Shown in pieces: positions 13,001 through 28,000 of a DNA stretch of 64,000 nt. Location: contig NC_081154.1 in assembly GCF_958295425.1 (NCBI RefSeq), positions 13,409,938 to 13,473,937 on the forward strand, written 5' to 3'. Within the stretch, counting starts at the first letter, position 1. Each line of letters starts with the position of its first letter. The DNA comes from Solea solea. Taxonomy: Eukaryota > Chordata > Actinopteri > Pleuronectiformes > Soleidae. The translations under genes were made by a program, and so were the position numbers. Under the pieces are notes generated by a model. That model did no database searches, had not been told where the DNA came from, and saw nothing but the letters and a program-made list of their open reading frames with translations.

Positions 13001-16000
13001 ACGCAAGACACTTGAAGTTATTAATATGAACCATTCAATCTGGTCTATAATGAATTACACTCGAGACCTAAACTGGTTTATGTTTCTCTCTGTGATCATT
13101 ACTTCCAAGAAGACAACTAGACACGATTCAGAAAAATGGGCTTGGACAGACAATGTCTCCATCAATCGAAGCATGCTTTCAAATCAGACAAATGACTTAA
13201 ACTGTGTTTCTTACCATTACGCCATCTGACATATTGTGTAATCATCATTACATGTTAGCAATACCTCACATAGCCATGGGGAACATCTTTCATGGCGGTT
13301 TGGTAACAAGGATTCATGCTTCACTGTCCAGGGTTTGTTTCATCATGAGGTAAACTACTTTCCAGTGTCAGTCCAGAGGGAAACTTGAGAGGGACGTGAT
13401 ACACAACAGAGAAGTTTCTCATCTGGATGTTCCTGTGATCAGCACATGTATCAAGAAAATGTACGAGTAGTTCAGTTAATGAATGTCACATGTCAGCTGT
13501 CACACAGTCTGGTTCTGTTAATGTTTGAACCACAGGCAACCTGCACTGTCTTGATTAAAAGCAGACGGAGGCTCCCTGTTTCAGGTGGTTTTGATCCAAA
13601 TGATAGATTTTACAGCAGAGTTTGGTATCAAACACCATTAGTGTGAAAGTTTTTATAAGCATGTAATCCCCCTTTTCTCACATTTTTATCTGTAGCAAGA
13701 TTTAAGAGAGTTATTTCTCTGCAAAACACAGTTATTTCGTTTGTGCATTCGAGTAGAGCTCCTCACTGTACAGAATGTGTCTTGCTGCTCTGTCCTGCCA
13801 ACTCAGCACACAGTGACATGCCTGCTAACCTTTAAATGATTGCTCATAAACACAACATAAGCTCTTAAGTAAAGACGTCGAGATCTGAGTTTAGTTAAAT
13901 AAGTCACTTCAAATGTCATTTTGAACATGTTTTCAAATGCCCCACCGAACAAGCCATGTCTCTATGCATCTCGTTCAGCAAGTCACTGAGAGTATGTCCT
14001 TTCCAGGTGATGAGAGAAGGGTCGTCCGATGTCCTCAACAAGTTGTACGACACAGCTGTCGACAAGTTGGAGGCCACAAAGGGCGACTACGAGGCTCTGA
14101 GGAAGCGCTATAACGAGAAAACTGCCAGTCACAATGCAGACCTGAGTCGCCTGGACCAGGCAGAGGAGGAGAATCACCGTCTCCAGAAGCAACTGGACAT
14201 GCTGCTGAAGCAGAGAGATGCAGCCATCCACTATCAGCAGCAGTACTCCTCCTCTATAAGAAGGTAAAGCTGGGAATCATTAAATCGTCGGACACATTAA
14301 AACAAAGTGTAAGGATTAAAAGCAGCTACAGAAAACTTTGCTACCAAACTCTGTACTCGTGTTCACTGCCAAGGTCAAATCTGTGCAGAACATAAAACAT
14401 TCTTAATCTAAGGCAGATGAAGCTTTGCACATGAGCACTTGCTTTCACCATTTGAACTTTTCCTCTATTAGCATATTTTCTTTTACCAAACACAAATATC
14501 TTCAAGGGGTGAAACTTTAGAGAAAAACACACTGCTTTTTTTCTATCCGGTCCAGGTTTGACAGCACACATCAGGAACTGTCCAAGGCCGCTTCCCAGAA
14601 CAAGGAGCTGCAGCGGGAGATGGAGCGGCTGCAGTCCGAGGCGACGCGGCTCAAGACCCAGCAGCTCAAGGCGGTGAAGGATTGTGAAAAATACAAGGAT
14701 GAACGAGACTCTGTGATCAGCGAGTACCGTTTGATCATGAGCGAGCGAGACCAAGTGATCAAAGAAGTGGACAGACTTCACACCGGGCTGGAGTTGGCAG
14801 AAGCCAAGCTGAAGAACACTTCTTCAGAGAGGCGGGTGGCCAACGAGGAGCTGGAGGCTCTCCGACAGGTAACTGCTGGAACAGGTCCACCATGTTACGC
14901 TGAGAATGATATTTGTAAAGCACATACAACTCCGGAACATTGCTTTAAAGTTAGCAATGAGTGACCAAGTAAACCCAATGACTGACTGATTGTATCGACT
15001 CCAGCTGGTTATGGGTTAGGGCTACTGCTGTCACTATTTGTTTTTAGTAATATACAGACTTTATTGCCTTCAAAACGGCATCAATTCTTCTAAGTACACT
15101 TGCACACAGCTTTTGACAGAAACCCCAGTGAGAGGGCGAGACCTTGGCGATGTAGTAAAATGACCTGTGACATGAAACTCTGGCGTAACCTCACCTTGGT
15201 AGCAGAGTGTGGCTGTTCCTCACCCAGTTTAAAGCCTCCTACACACTTGCTTCTGTTACTGTGTTCTAACCTTTGTATGAAAAGGATCATTGGCCCCTGT
15301 TGGATGTAATTGGTTAATCATACACCTGACTATAATCCCACAAAATCAACTTTGTGAGACTATAATCCCACAAAATCAACTTTGTGAGAGTGTACCAATA
15401 AGAATCGATGCTGTTTTGAAGGCAAAGGGTGGTCACACCAAATATTGATTTGATTTGGATTTTTCTTCTGTTAGCTCACTTGGCATTTAATTGATATGTG
15501 CATAAGCATTCTTACTTTACAGCATTTGCTTTATTTTGTGCAGTACTATACCGTATATAATTTTTATGCGTCACAGTGAAATGTTACATTTAGAACGATA
15601 TGTGTATCCAATTTTGATTTATATTCCCCTCTGTTGCTTTGTTTTCGTGAAGGAGTTGGCATCAGCTCTGGTGGACAGGGACCGGGCCATCTGTGAAAAG
15701 AATGAGCTGCTGGAGAAATACTGCCACGAGGTAAAGGACAAGGCCGAGGCCCAGAAAGAGCTCAGTCAGGCCTGCAAGGACATCGAGACGGTGCGTGAGG
15801 AAAGAGACGTGGCCCGCAAGGAGAGGACAGAGGCCATCATTCAGAGGGACCAGCTGCTGCGAGAGTATTACCAGGCCAGACAGGTAGCCAGACAGATGGG
15901 AGATTTGTCATTACAAATGGAGGGATTGATTTATTCCTTTTACAATAATCCTCTCCTCCCATCTCGTAGTGAATGTTTTTTCAGCAGCTGGCACGTTTCC

Positions 16001-19000
16001 ACACATGGATTCTATTGAGAAATGTGTGATTGTTAGACTAATTGTGATGGAAATCCTGACATGCAGGCATTAGAAAATTAGCAGCAATTACAGTGAAAAG
16101 GCTCTTTGACATTGAAGTGTGAGGCGGGAAAAAAAAAAACTGCTGCATCAGAAACGAATAATTAACCTGAGCAATATTGCACTAACGTCTAATGGAATCA
16201 ATATAGTTACGGACTTAATTAATGCCGTCACTCCACTTAACAATCTGTGCAGTATTCTAGAGAGAGAAATAGAGAACATGTGCTGCAAATATCAAAGTAG
16301 ACTTTCCATTAGAACTACATTTGACCGTTTCACCTCAAACTATCTTTACAAAACATTATGGCTCAAATTTGATTCTGGTAAATGTGATGAAAGATATATA
16401 ACTCCTCTTTAATCTAGTAAAGCCGTCAGGCTGCATTGGGAGATGCAAAGGACAGAAATTGATTGGATGTGGAGCTACATATACAAGTGGGAAAATTAAA
16501 AACCATCCTGGAAACCAAGTATAAGCAATACATCAATGGATTTGAAGGATTAACACACACACACACCAAACCAGAAGAGAGTTTATATCTGCCAAATTAC
16601 AACATACAGTGGACGTAATCTCAAAGAATTACATATAAAGTAATCCACCGGGAATATATGTATTTGATTTGCAAACATGGTGAGTTATTGTTCCAGGTCT
16701 TGACAGGCAATTGTTTTGATCATCAAATATGAGAATTCCCTTGTTCATTATAATGTCAATTCAATTGAAAGCATTGTTCTGCCCACATACTCCAACACTG
16801 ATGTTCCTCATCTTACTAATACACTTCAACTCCTGCAGAAACAAGACTCTGCCACTATGGACATGGAGCGAGCCAACAAGGAGATAGAGGTGCTGAGGAA
16901 ACAGTGCGAGGCCATTTCTCAGGAGCTAAAGGAGGCGCTGCAGGAGGCCGAGGTCGCCAAGTGTCGACGTGACTGGGCCTTTCAGGAGAGGGACAAGATC
17001 GTGGCAGAGAGGGAGAGCATTCGGTAGAAACTGCTTCCCAATTACAACTGGTTGCTATTTGAATATGCTGCATGTTACTAAAGAGAGTCGGTGACTGAAA
17101 TAGATTTGTTTACATTCTATGAAAATGCTTTAATCTGTCAGCACACTATGTGACAACCTGAGGCGAGAGAGGGACAGAGCTGTGAGTGATCTGGCAGATG
17201 CTCTGAGGAATCTGGATGACATGAGGAAACAGAAGAATGACGCTGTGCGAGAACTCAAAGAACTGAAGTGAGTCATTCCCCCACTGTTTTTCTTTTTCAA
17301 AACATCTTGTCAGGCTTATGCCATTCTGCACTATATTTAAGTTAAAAATGTAGATTTATTCTCAAAGTTCCCTGTGTGAGGTCATCTGTGATCCTCTTGT
17401 TTGGGGGGTCTTGGGATTTCTAACCAGAACTTTGGTGACACCCAGTGGAGAAAGTTCAGACTACTCCTAAAGTGATTTGAACGTAACAGCCTTTAATAGT
17501 CTCTTGTTTTGTTTCCCGTAGAGAAAAGATGGAGGACCAGTTGGAAGAAGAGGCAAGGTTTCGTCAGTTAATGGCTCATAGTTCACATGATTCAGCCATT
17601 GACACAGACTCAATGGAGTGGGAGACGGAAGTTGTTGAATTTGAGAAGCACAGAGTAAGAGCCACTCTGATCTCTATATTTCATATTCAGTAAATTGACT
17701 CATCTTTGAATAAATTAAATGTACAATGAAACCTTTTCTTTTTGCCAGGACATGGATTTGAAAGCACTTGGGTTTGATATAGCTGAAGGGATAAATGATC
17801 CATATTTACCAGGAGACTGTGGCATATTTGTCAGTAAGGTGGATAAAGGAAGTATTGCTGAAGGAAGATTAAGGTAAAGGTCTCACTGCCTTACTACATC
17901 TGGTAAATCAAATTGTTTGGAAAGTGTTTTATTTTTTAATCAGTGTTGTTTTAGTTTTGATTCTAGTTCCAACAGTTCCATGTACTTAACCATAGAATAT
18001 ACTCTTTAATCGTATTTATTGTATGAATCTTTATGCGTTTGAGTCTGCAATCATCTATTCTATTCTCTCTGTGCAGGGTTAATGATTGGCTGTTGAAAAT
18101 TAATGACGTGGACCTGACCAATAAGGACAGGAAGCAGGTGATCAAAGCGGTGCTGAGTGGAGAGGGAGTGATCAACATGGTGGTCCGCAGGAGAAAGTCA
18201 CTCGGGGGACGCATTGTCACTCCAATCCAGATTAACCTGGCTGGACACAAAGGTCATCTTGAAGTTAAAAAGAATAAAAATCAATGCTGTAAATAAGCAA
18301 CTAGTGATATCCTAGATGACTTGTGTGTATGATTTCTGATTCTCTCGGTCTTGTCTTTCAGATAGTGGCATAGGCCTGGAAGGTGGAGTGTTTGTTGCAA
18401 CGTTGGCTCCAGGCAGTCCAGCGACACGTGACGGCACTCTCACTGTCGGGGACAGACTTTTAGCTGTGAGTATGATGCCTGAAAATCTAGTTAGGTTTTG
18501 ACTATTCAAAACGCTGCAACACTATTGGGCATCGACACTATCATCTAGTGCCCTTTGCTCTCCAGACCTTTCACTTCAAACGAGGCGTGTTACAGTCCTT
18601 TTTATGAATAGCAAGTGCAAGTCTTCGACAATGCAGCCCATTTTAAATTCTGAAAATCTTCTGAGGCTCACCCAAACCTTAAATCACAACTTTGATCTAC
18701 ATGCAAGACTATAGGATCAAGTTTACTCCAAACAGACATAAATTATTAACTTAAATCAGACCTCTGCATATCGAGAGGACAAAACAAAGGGCTCCACATA
18801 AATGATTCATCAAGTGTCCATTATCTGCTATCTATTTTCTAATTGGTCATTAATATTATGTTTTTTGAAGCTCAATTACAAAACTAAAATAAGGGCCCAC
18901 CTGTGGTACCTTCACAGCCGTGGTGGAGAAATCACGACCATGAAGCAATTGCCAGATTGGCAAATGATGTCTTTTTTTTTTTTTTAAATCAACTAATGTC

Positions 19001-22000
19001 TACAGGTTATGTAGACATTGTAAAATGTAGACAGGTTACTGTGTAACGTCTACTGTATCACAACCAATCAGCATTTAACAAAATTGTTCACAAAAAAGTA
19101 GCTTCTCCACCACTGTGGGGTTAGGGTTAAATCCACAGAGGCTGCACTCAAGAGCTGCAACAAGCCTCTTGTTGTCCTTAATGCAGTGTGGAAATGGGAC
19201 AAGGCCATTTTCTAATTCACATGCAAATTTATTACATCTCTCAAATGATTGTCCATGGTTTACAAGTGAATTTAGGCTGTGTGATTGTCATGTTTTTCAA
19301 GCTGTAGTTTGAAATTTGACTTTCTCGACAGATCAATGGAATTGCTCTTGATAACAAGTCACTCACTGAATGCGAGTCTCTGCTGAGAAACTGCCGCGAT
19401 TCTCTGAGCATCTCCCTCATGAAGGTGAATTTCTTATAGCAACAACACTTTGTTTGCTGTATTCTTGAATTTCTTTATGTACCTCTCTTTCTCAACAGTT
19501 CCTCCCACAGAGCTGCTCTGGTCAGAGTTTATTGGAAAGTTTGAAAGACACGGAGAAGGTCTCTCGGCTGCAGACGTGTGAGGTTCACGCAAGGAACTGC
19601 AGGAACTCCAAGCACAACTGTTCCACACAAACTGACACATGCAACTGTGACCTGGACTGCAGAGGAAAGGACACAGGTGACTCTCAAGACAGCAGCAGCA
19701 GCAGTACCCATTCTCACCACAAGGCCTTTTCCAACAACTCTCTGCACTCCCGCTCCCTTTCCACGTCGCACACCCCCTCAGAACCCCACCCAGACTTCTG
19801 CTACAGGAGGCAGGAGATTCACCACCGTCCCCTCACCTTCACCCCTGCACTCCCTGACTGCAGCTCTTCTCAGATGGCTAGGGACCAAGGACAGAACTCA
19901 CCAGGCAAGCCAGGTGGAGGCACATGGCCCAAAGTGATAGCGGGCGCTTCGATTCCTGAATATGCACAACTTTCCATCTACAAAAAACCCAAACAGAGGA
20001 AGTCCATCTTTGATGTGACTGCTTTCAGGAGACCCGAGCCGTCCCCAAAACTGGACTACATGTCCGTTTCCCAGTTACCTAAGCACTCGCCTCAGAGCTC
20101 AATATCCGAGTCCGCTCAGACTCCTCCCACCCCACCTGCCAGAAGTGACTCGTTCAGGTACAAACATCGGCATCAGAACAGCTCTGCATCGGACTCTACG
20201 ATCACCACCGGCACTCCCCCCGCGTCCCCTGCTCAAGCTACAGGCCCGCAGGATAAGGAAGAGACAGGGAACCACTTCTATTACAGCGACGCACCTCCAA
20301 CAGAAACTAAGAGCACAGCCAAGAAACCTGCAGAGGACGAGAAAAGTCGGCACAGAATAGAGGGCCAGGAAAAGAGGAGGTATCGACCAAAATCAGCTCC
20401 GGCACTGCGGAGAAATGTGACTCCATTGCACATTCCTGTCCCTATGCAGGTAAATGAGACATTGATATCGTATTAACCTTTTAGATAAATGCAAGTCCTA
20501 AGTCACATACTCTAGTCCTCTTCTTCACTAAATGTTTTCTGAACAGGAAGTGTAATTGTCAGTGGACAAATGGCAAATGGTCAGTTGCAGCCTTTGACTC
20601 TGATTGTCTTTTGCAGGTACAAAGTTTCTCTAACGATGAGTACTCACCAGAGCCAGTGGACCTGTTGCGCTTTTCTCCTATGAGAACTAATCGGTACAGC
20701 GTGCCCTTTGCACCTCCCAGCTACAGCAGCATTGCAGCACGTAGGTCCTCTCATCAAGTGAACCAATGAATTATTCATGATTCATTTACGTTTGACATCT
20801 ATAGAAATGCTAACATCTTGTCTTTTTTTTTTTCCAGACTCGGCACAGAGAGGTTTAGCCCCATGTCCGGCTGTGACGGCTGTGATGAGGAACCCAGTCT
20901 ACACCGCCTGGAGCCATGAGATCCAGAACAATAACTGTCCTCCAGCTCCAAGTTCAGGAGTTCACCAGCATCCACACACAAGGTGGAAATCAAATAGTGT
21001 GTTACTAGTTTCTTAAATGAAAAGTACTAAATATTCAGTTTCATACAAGTGTATATTGAATATCTTTGAATTAAATATTAAACAAAAATATTTACTGTGC
21101 TCTAAATCTCATGGGAAGGTGGTGTGCACCAAGTTGTATCTCGCTCCGAGTTGAATAATTGACCATTCAGTGACTTAGTGAGACCTTCACCTCTATTTTT
21201 AGCCCCCAGCATCAATGTCGCCTCAGCCTGGACCTCAGCCACAAGCGTGCTGGAGAATCGACTGACATAAAGTGCAGCCAGCCGACTCACAACACCAACT
21301 CCCTGCCTTCCAGTGCAAGACTGGGTACGTATGGAATTTTAAGTTTCTCATAATCATTCACATCATATTTTATCCCACTATGGTGCTTTTTCTCTTGAAT
21401 AATATGTTTATCCAAATGTCCTGGTTACTTATGATGACCTAAAAACATTGTACTGTGTAGTGGGATATTATTTTGAGGATATATTGCTATCAACATGTCA
21501 GGCATGAGGGATTTCCCCAATTTTGTCATGTTACAGTTGCCTCATGAGTTCATGTACAAACTGTTGCCTCAGCATCAGTTGTGGCTGACTTCCAATCTTC
21601 CAGTTTGAAATAATGAAATGTATATTTAAAAATACCCGTTTACGAGGATTTGCTGGGGTTACGTTAACCAAGCCATCGTCCAATTGTTTGACAACACAGT
21701 TGTGTGTGGAAACAAGATATGTGCGATACTGTGTATCACACAGCGGAGGACGCATATTTAATGAGTGTTTAGACTCGAGATGCAACGTGATCTCTCTGAC
21801 TGAGCTCAGGTGATGACGGGGACTAATTAACATTTACGTTGAGGTAATTAATCAGCGCAGCTCACACAATATCAAGTGAAACTGACCCTGTGTTGACTTT
21901 CTTTAGGCTCCTTAAGCACTCTACAGTTTAGGGCAGAACGGATAAAGATCCCTCCTACACGTTATCCTCGCTCCACTGGATCGGACAGAGGTACAGTCGA

Positions 22001-25000
22001 TTTTTGGCAGGTAATGTTGCCGCAGTAAGCCGCCATTCTGAACTTATACCCTTCTCACTTCCAGGCTCTCTTACACATTCAGAGTGCAGCAGCCCTACAC
22101 CTCCAATGTCCCCTGTCAACCTGGAGACAACGTCTTTCACCAGCAGCCCATCACAAAGCTCCATCTCCACCCAGCCCAGGATATCAGTCAGCCCCGCTCT
22201 GGTCGGTGACAGGAGGAAAGATGTGTAAGGCCAGCCTCACGTCCCGGTCGTTACACTGCCATCATTCAGCAGAACATGACGGTGTTTTCCACCATTTGTC
22301 TGTGCGTCTGTCTGGTTCATTGTGATTAAATGCTTGCAAAGCAGTAAACAAAGCTGTGAGCTTCCATCTCGTACTCATGACTCATCCGTCACGTTGTCCT
22401 CATCCTGTTCCTTCTTCTGCTGTTCATTATAACCTGAAATCTCTCTCCTCGTTTGGGTGACTGTGTATGATCTCTTTCCTCTCTAATCTTGTTCTCAGAT
22501 GTGTCTCTTATAACACTTCCTCTGTCAGACTTGGACTGGCGGTAGAGCCCAAGTCCTTCTCTTTAAGAAGCCTGAGGTTTGTCCTGTGCTGTCTGTACCC
22601 CACAGTGTATGCACCACCTGAAATACTGTTGTAGTGCTTCAGTACGACGTGCAATTATAAATTCAATTATAAATTCATTTAAGCCTTTATTATCAGCAGT
22701 GGTCCGAATTTTGTATGATTGCATGACTGAGTTGGGTCGAATAGCAATTGGCATGCCTCACAGAATTCCCGCGTCTCCTTCAGCCCTTTTTATAGCAGCA
22801 GCTTTGATTTAAATAATTTGTGAAGTGCAAATCACTGTCCAGGGAGCTGCATTGAATTTTAACACTGAAAAGCAGGCAGCAGCACTACCTCCTTTTACAG
22901 TTTGTTCTGAAAAGTTTATATCCTTTGAAAATGCATGATGTATTCTTCCAAGTATCATCATTGTTGCCAACATATGTACAAAATGTCCCTTGTTTTCCCC
23001 CCCGTGAAGGCCATACCTGGAGGAGCCTCGCAGTGTGACCATACAGAAAGGCGCCGAACCGTTGGGCATCTCCATCGTGAGTGGAGAAAACGGCGGTGTA
23101 TTTGTGTCCAAAGTGACTGCAGGCAGTATCGCACACCAGGTTCATTTAACGTATGGAGATCAGCTCCTCGAGGTACAGCAGCCACAACGATTCCACTAAA
23201 TGCATCTACCTGTGGTTTATCATTTGTCCATGTTTTCTAATGAATCAAATGCTGTTTCCAGTTTAATGGAATCAACCTTCGCAATGCCAACGAGCAGCAG
23301 GCCCGACTGGTGATTGGGCAGCAGTGTGACACTGTCACCATTCTGGCTCAGTATAATCCTCACATGTTTCAACTGGGCAACCACTCTCGTTCAGGGTAAT
23401 GACAGCCTGGAAGAGCACGACAATTATTTACACAGACTGAGGTCATGAATTTTACATCATTTAATGAACCATCTGGCAAACAAATCTGGCGATGCAGGAC
23501 ATTATGGAGTTGTTTTTTTGTACTGTTTGAGAAAAATGAAAAAAAAAAGTTCTGCTGCATACATTTACATACTTTTTGAACACCTCATATGTGGACTGTG
23601 TCACTAAGATCAATCAAAAAAATGTAAACAATGAGAGAAACCAAACATTCCTGACTGAGCCACTGTTCTTCACAGCTCTCGGATGGAGTCCATTAGCAAC
23701 CAACCAACACCCCAAACCAGTGGAGCCACCACCCCGGACAATTCCTGTGCCGTGGATACCTTGAGCGAACACGATGAGGGCACCATGACGCCGCCATCCA
23801 AACAGACAACTCCCGCCACCAGCCCTCTCAGCTCTTTCAGGTAGAACTCTCAACACTATAGGCAGTATTTGAATTTTGAATTTCAACCAGATATGAAAAC
23901 CCAAGAAAGAGGTTGCCATTTCACTCTCATCACCACAATGTTTTTCCTCAGACTTCCTGGTTCAAGTTCGTGCAGGGCCACAGAGCCTCGGCTGGTGAGG
24001 CTGAAGAAGGTCCAAGTGGAGCTGGGAGTGCAGATCTGTGGGGGGAACCTGTATGGCATCTTTGTGGAGAGTCTGGATGACGACAGCCCGGCTAAGTGTC
24101 CTGATGGCCTGCTGCCTGGAGACCTGCTACTCGAGGTAACACCCACACACAGTGTTTGTTGGCCAATCACTTTAATCCATGATTATTTTATTGTGACAGA
24201 ACTTAAGTTACATGTTCCCATTGCTCTAGAAATGTGTTTGAGCAGATTTGTTAACATCATAAAGACTAAAACTGTGAAGTACAAATTAAGACCTTCAGTG
24301 TAATTGTTGGTTTTTACTGAAACCGATGAGTCACTTTGTGTTGGCTGCCAACCTCAATTGTGTAAACGGTGTTTTTTAAACAGTACAATGGCGTCAGCAT
24401 GAAGAATAAAACTAAAGAGGAGGCTTACTTGGAAATGTTGAAACCAGCTGAAACAATCACCTGCAAGGTCCAGAACTGTGTGGACAACCTCGCTGCGATC
24501 AAAGAAACCCCCGGAGATGCATTTTTTATACGGTACCTAAAATATTTACTGCTTTTGCTTTGTTTTTTTGTAGCTTTTAGAAAAGCCTGAACCTGAAAAC
24601 ATGTACAACACAAGTACATAAATCAAGTATCGTCATATTCACAAATCATTTGGCAATGTAAGATAATATAAAACTGATTTGTGTGAAAGTGAGAGTGAAG
24701 TTATAAGTTGTAAAAGTTTTGATTGTTAATTTGTCTGTATGTCCTTCTCTTTATTTATTTCTCATAATTTATCTCTTGTGTCAGAGCACTTTATGAGAGG
24801 GTGGCTGAGTCAGAGCAGGAGCTCAGCTTTAAGAAAGACGACATCCTGTTTGTTGAAGATACGCTGCCTAATGGAAATTTCGGCTACTGGATGGCCTGGC
24901 AACTTGATGAGAATGCACATAAGCTAGGACGAGGGCAGATCCCAAGTAAATACATGTAAGTTTTAAATACTCCTTTAGTTTTCTTTAACACGTGGAGGTT

Positions 25001-28000
25001 ATTAATGTGAAGGAGCACCACCAGGATGACAGTTGAGTTCATGTGAACGTGCAGGATGGACCAGGAGTTCTGCAGGAGACACAGCATGGCTGATATGAAA
25101 GACGATAATGGCGCCAACAAGACAATGTCTGCTGCCGCACGGAGGTCCTTCTTCCGTCGGAGGCTGAAACACAAACGCAGTGGATCCAAGGACGGGAAGG
25201 ATCTGATGGCTCTGGACGCCATAAGCACAGATTCTTTACCCATCGCAGAGGGTAAGAAATGCAAAGCGAGTAAACTCATTTATCGTAGTGTCCTATACTT
25301 AAGTTTCTAATGTAAAGTTAGTTATTGGAAAAGGTTGAGATTATTCTGTCTCCAGTATGGTGTTGACATCTTAAAAGAAAACAAGAGTTTTGCTAATTTG
25401 TCAGAAATGTCAGTCTCATACAGTGAAATCCATACCATTAGAAATAAATTAAATTGTAAAATTGTATGATAAACTCCAAATGTGCAGTATTTTCATTACT
25501 GTATTTAAGTAACTCACTGTCACAGTGCAAGTACATGCTCAGGTATGAAAGTTTGGTTATAAAATGCTCAACAGAAACTCTTCCAGGAAATAGAAATTCA
25601 TGTCTCAAGTAGGAATACATTCTTCCTGTGTTTGCTGCTCAGATGGGGGGAGCCTGATGTACCAGCGGGTTCAGAAGGTGGAGAGCTCGTTCCCCAGACC
25701 CGTGCTGGTCTTGGGACCATTAGTGGAGGCCAGTAAGGACATGTTAGTGAAGGAGGCTCCTTCAAAGTTCTGTCGCTGTCTGCCTGGTGAGTTCAAATAA
25801 TAAGTCTGTGATCACAGCCCATTTATTCAAGGATGTGAAATCAACCATGTTGGACTGCAAGCGAGGAGAAAGCCACGTAATCCAACAAGTAGAAGGCAAA
25901 TAAATTGATATACATTTTACTTGCAGAGATTATGAAGGCCTCCCAGCAGGCAATAGAGCGAGGAGTAAAGGACTGTGTGTTCATCGACTACAAAAGGAGG
26001 AGCGGCCATTTTGATGTGACAACTGTTGCCTCGATAAAGGAAATCACAGAGAAGGTAAATTCCTCCGATTGTCCAGCTCTGGATGCTTTTTTGCAAAAAA
26101 GTACGCAAAAATATTAACTTATTCAAGGTATTTTTTGATGCTTGAACCATCCTCCATTCCTCATGCAGTGTTTTGCTATTTCCTCTCTCACACAGGACTG
26201 TCACTGTTTACTAGACATTGCTCCTCACGCCATCGAGCGTCTTCACAGCGTTCACATCTACCCAATCGTCATATTCATTCGCTACAAAAATGCCAAGCAG
26301 ATAAAGTGAGTAATCCCATATGTTTTTGACAATATTCATTATGTATGTTTTTTTTGGGTTTTTTATATTTCTTGCCTGACGACATGACGAGCTTGCTGTG
26401 TTTGGCTTTTCCTGGTCAGGAAATATGATTCTTTATTACTCCGTCAATTGTCTTTGATCAAACAGTCAGCCAGGAAATTGATGTAGAGATTTCTTGCTGC
26501 TTTCATAATCATACACAACCAAAGCTAATTGATGAGCCTGATTTGATCAGTGTCATTAGCTCAGAAAACACAGCCGCCGCCTCCTCCTCATGCTTTTCCA
26601 AAGATTTCTCTGCCATTTCTTTTCAAGACTGAATCTGCTGAAGGTACTTTTATAAACACAAACAAATAAAGGACATTCTCTCTCCGCCACACACACACAC
26701 ACACGGACTAACCCCACTCCCACAAGTGGTGCAGCAGGAAAACATGATGGAGATTGATTCTCGCTAAGCCTCTGCTGTCATCAGCTGAGTGCCAGCTGTC
26801 CAGGGAGAGCTTGCAGGGTCTGTGGCTCTGTTTCATGGTGTGGGTGGTTAAACCAATCTGTGCCCCCGTCCACAGTGGCTGCCACAAACACACCTCCCAC
26901 TGCCTGCCTGCTGCAGTGAGACAGAAGCTCGAGCTTTTTCATGGGTTTTTTTGTCCTCTGGGAGACATGAGCAGACCAATCTGACCAAGACTGTGTGCCG
27001 AGAGTCAGGGAGAGATGGGAGTGGATGGAGAGTGAGGGGCTCAACGCTGTGGAGAGACGCAGCGAGCTGGAAAGATTTATAGAGCAGAGATTTTTCACTG
27101 CTGTGTGTAGGGACTGGCCGATAATCAATAGCAACATATGTGGTGATCTAATTTTCCTTCAATATCAATATAACAAAGTTTAGGCCTTTATGAAAACACT
27201 GAAATGTAACAATTGTACAGAATGTCTCAGTTTTGCAAAATGTTTACAATTAATTGCATTGATAATTATCAATAGATTGAATGATTTGGACCTTTTTAAT
27301 CATGGTAACATTTGTATATGATGACAGTTTTTTTTAGTCAGTTTTAATACATCTTGGGTATTTTCTTCAATGGATTTTTAAGGTTTTGTTCTAAAAATAA
27401 TTCATTCTGATCTAGTTTTCCTTAATGGAATTTATGCACAATGAGTTTTTATTATAAATACTCATACTTAATCACTAGCTGTTGCACTACAGTCCACATT
27501 GCAGTTGTTGCAGTGCAAATTAAACCATTGGTTCAGACCATATTGACAAGTTAAGATAAACAAGGTGTGAAGGTGTTTATCTCAGGTTTGTGATGTGATT
27601 AGAATCCAACATTTGTCACGAGATAATAAAGTAAATAGAGTTGTTGTCAGTAGAGCAAACAGCTTTAATAAAACACAGGGAGATCATAACGATGTTAAGA
27701 ATGTTTGGGGGCAATTTCATTACTGATATTATTGTGCTATGTTATGAATCCGTGTGTAAGATGTTGTCGGATGCTAATGCGTGTTTGATGTTTTCTCATC
27801 AGGGAGCAGAAGGATCCTCTGTACCTGCGGGATAAACTCTCACAGAAACATTCCAAGGAGCAGTTTGAGGCGGCACAGAGAATAGAGCAGGAGTTCTGCC
27901 GCTTCTTCACAGGTTAGTGGAAGTAACTCAGTTTGATCTGTGATGTTCAAAAGCTGGTGTAGATACAGCGATGACTTGGAGGTAGTAAGAGTGGTGAATA

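Noticed and set aside
14341..14781. 146-codon minus-strand frame over dlg5 exon 7
   Set aside because: It is the antisense shadow of a GC-rich coiled-coil exon in the true + strand frame.
26708..27137. Overlapping open frames on both strands in dlg5 intron 31
   Set aside because: No splice borders or known protein; GC-richer intron sequence gives longer chance frames.
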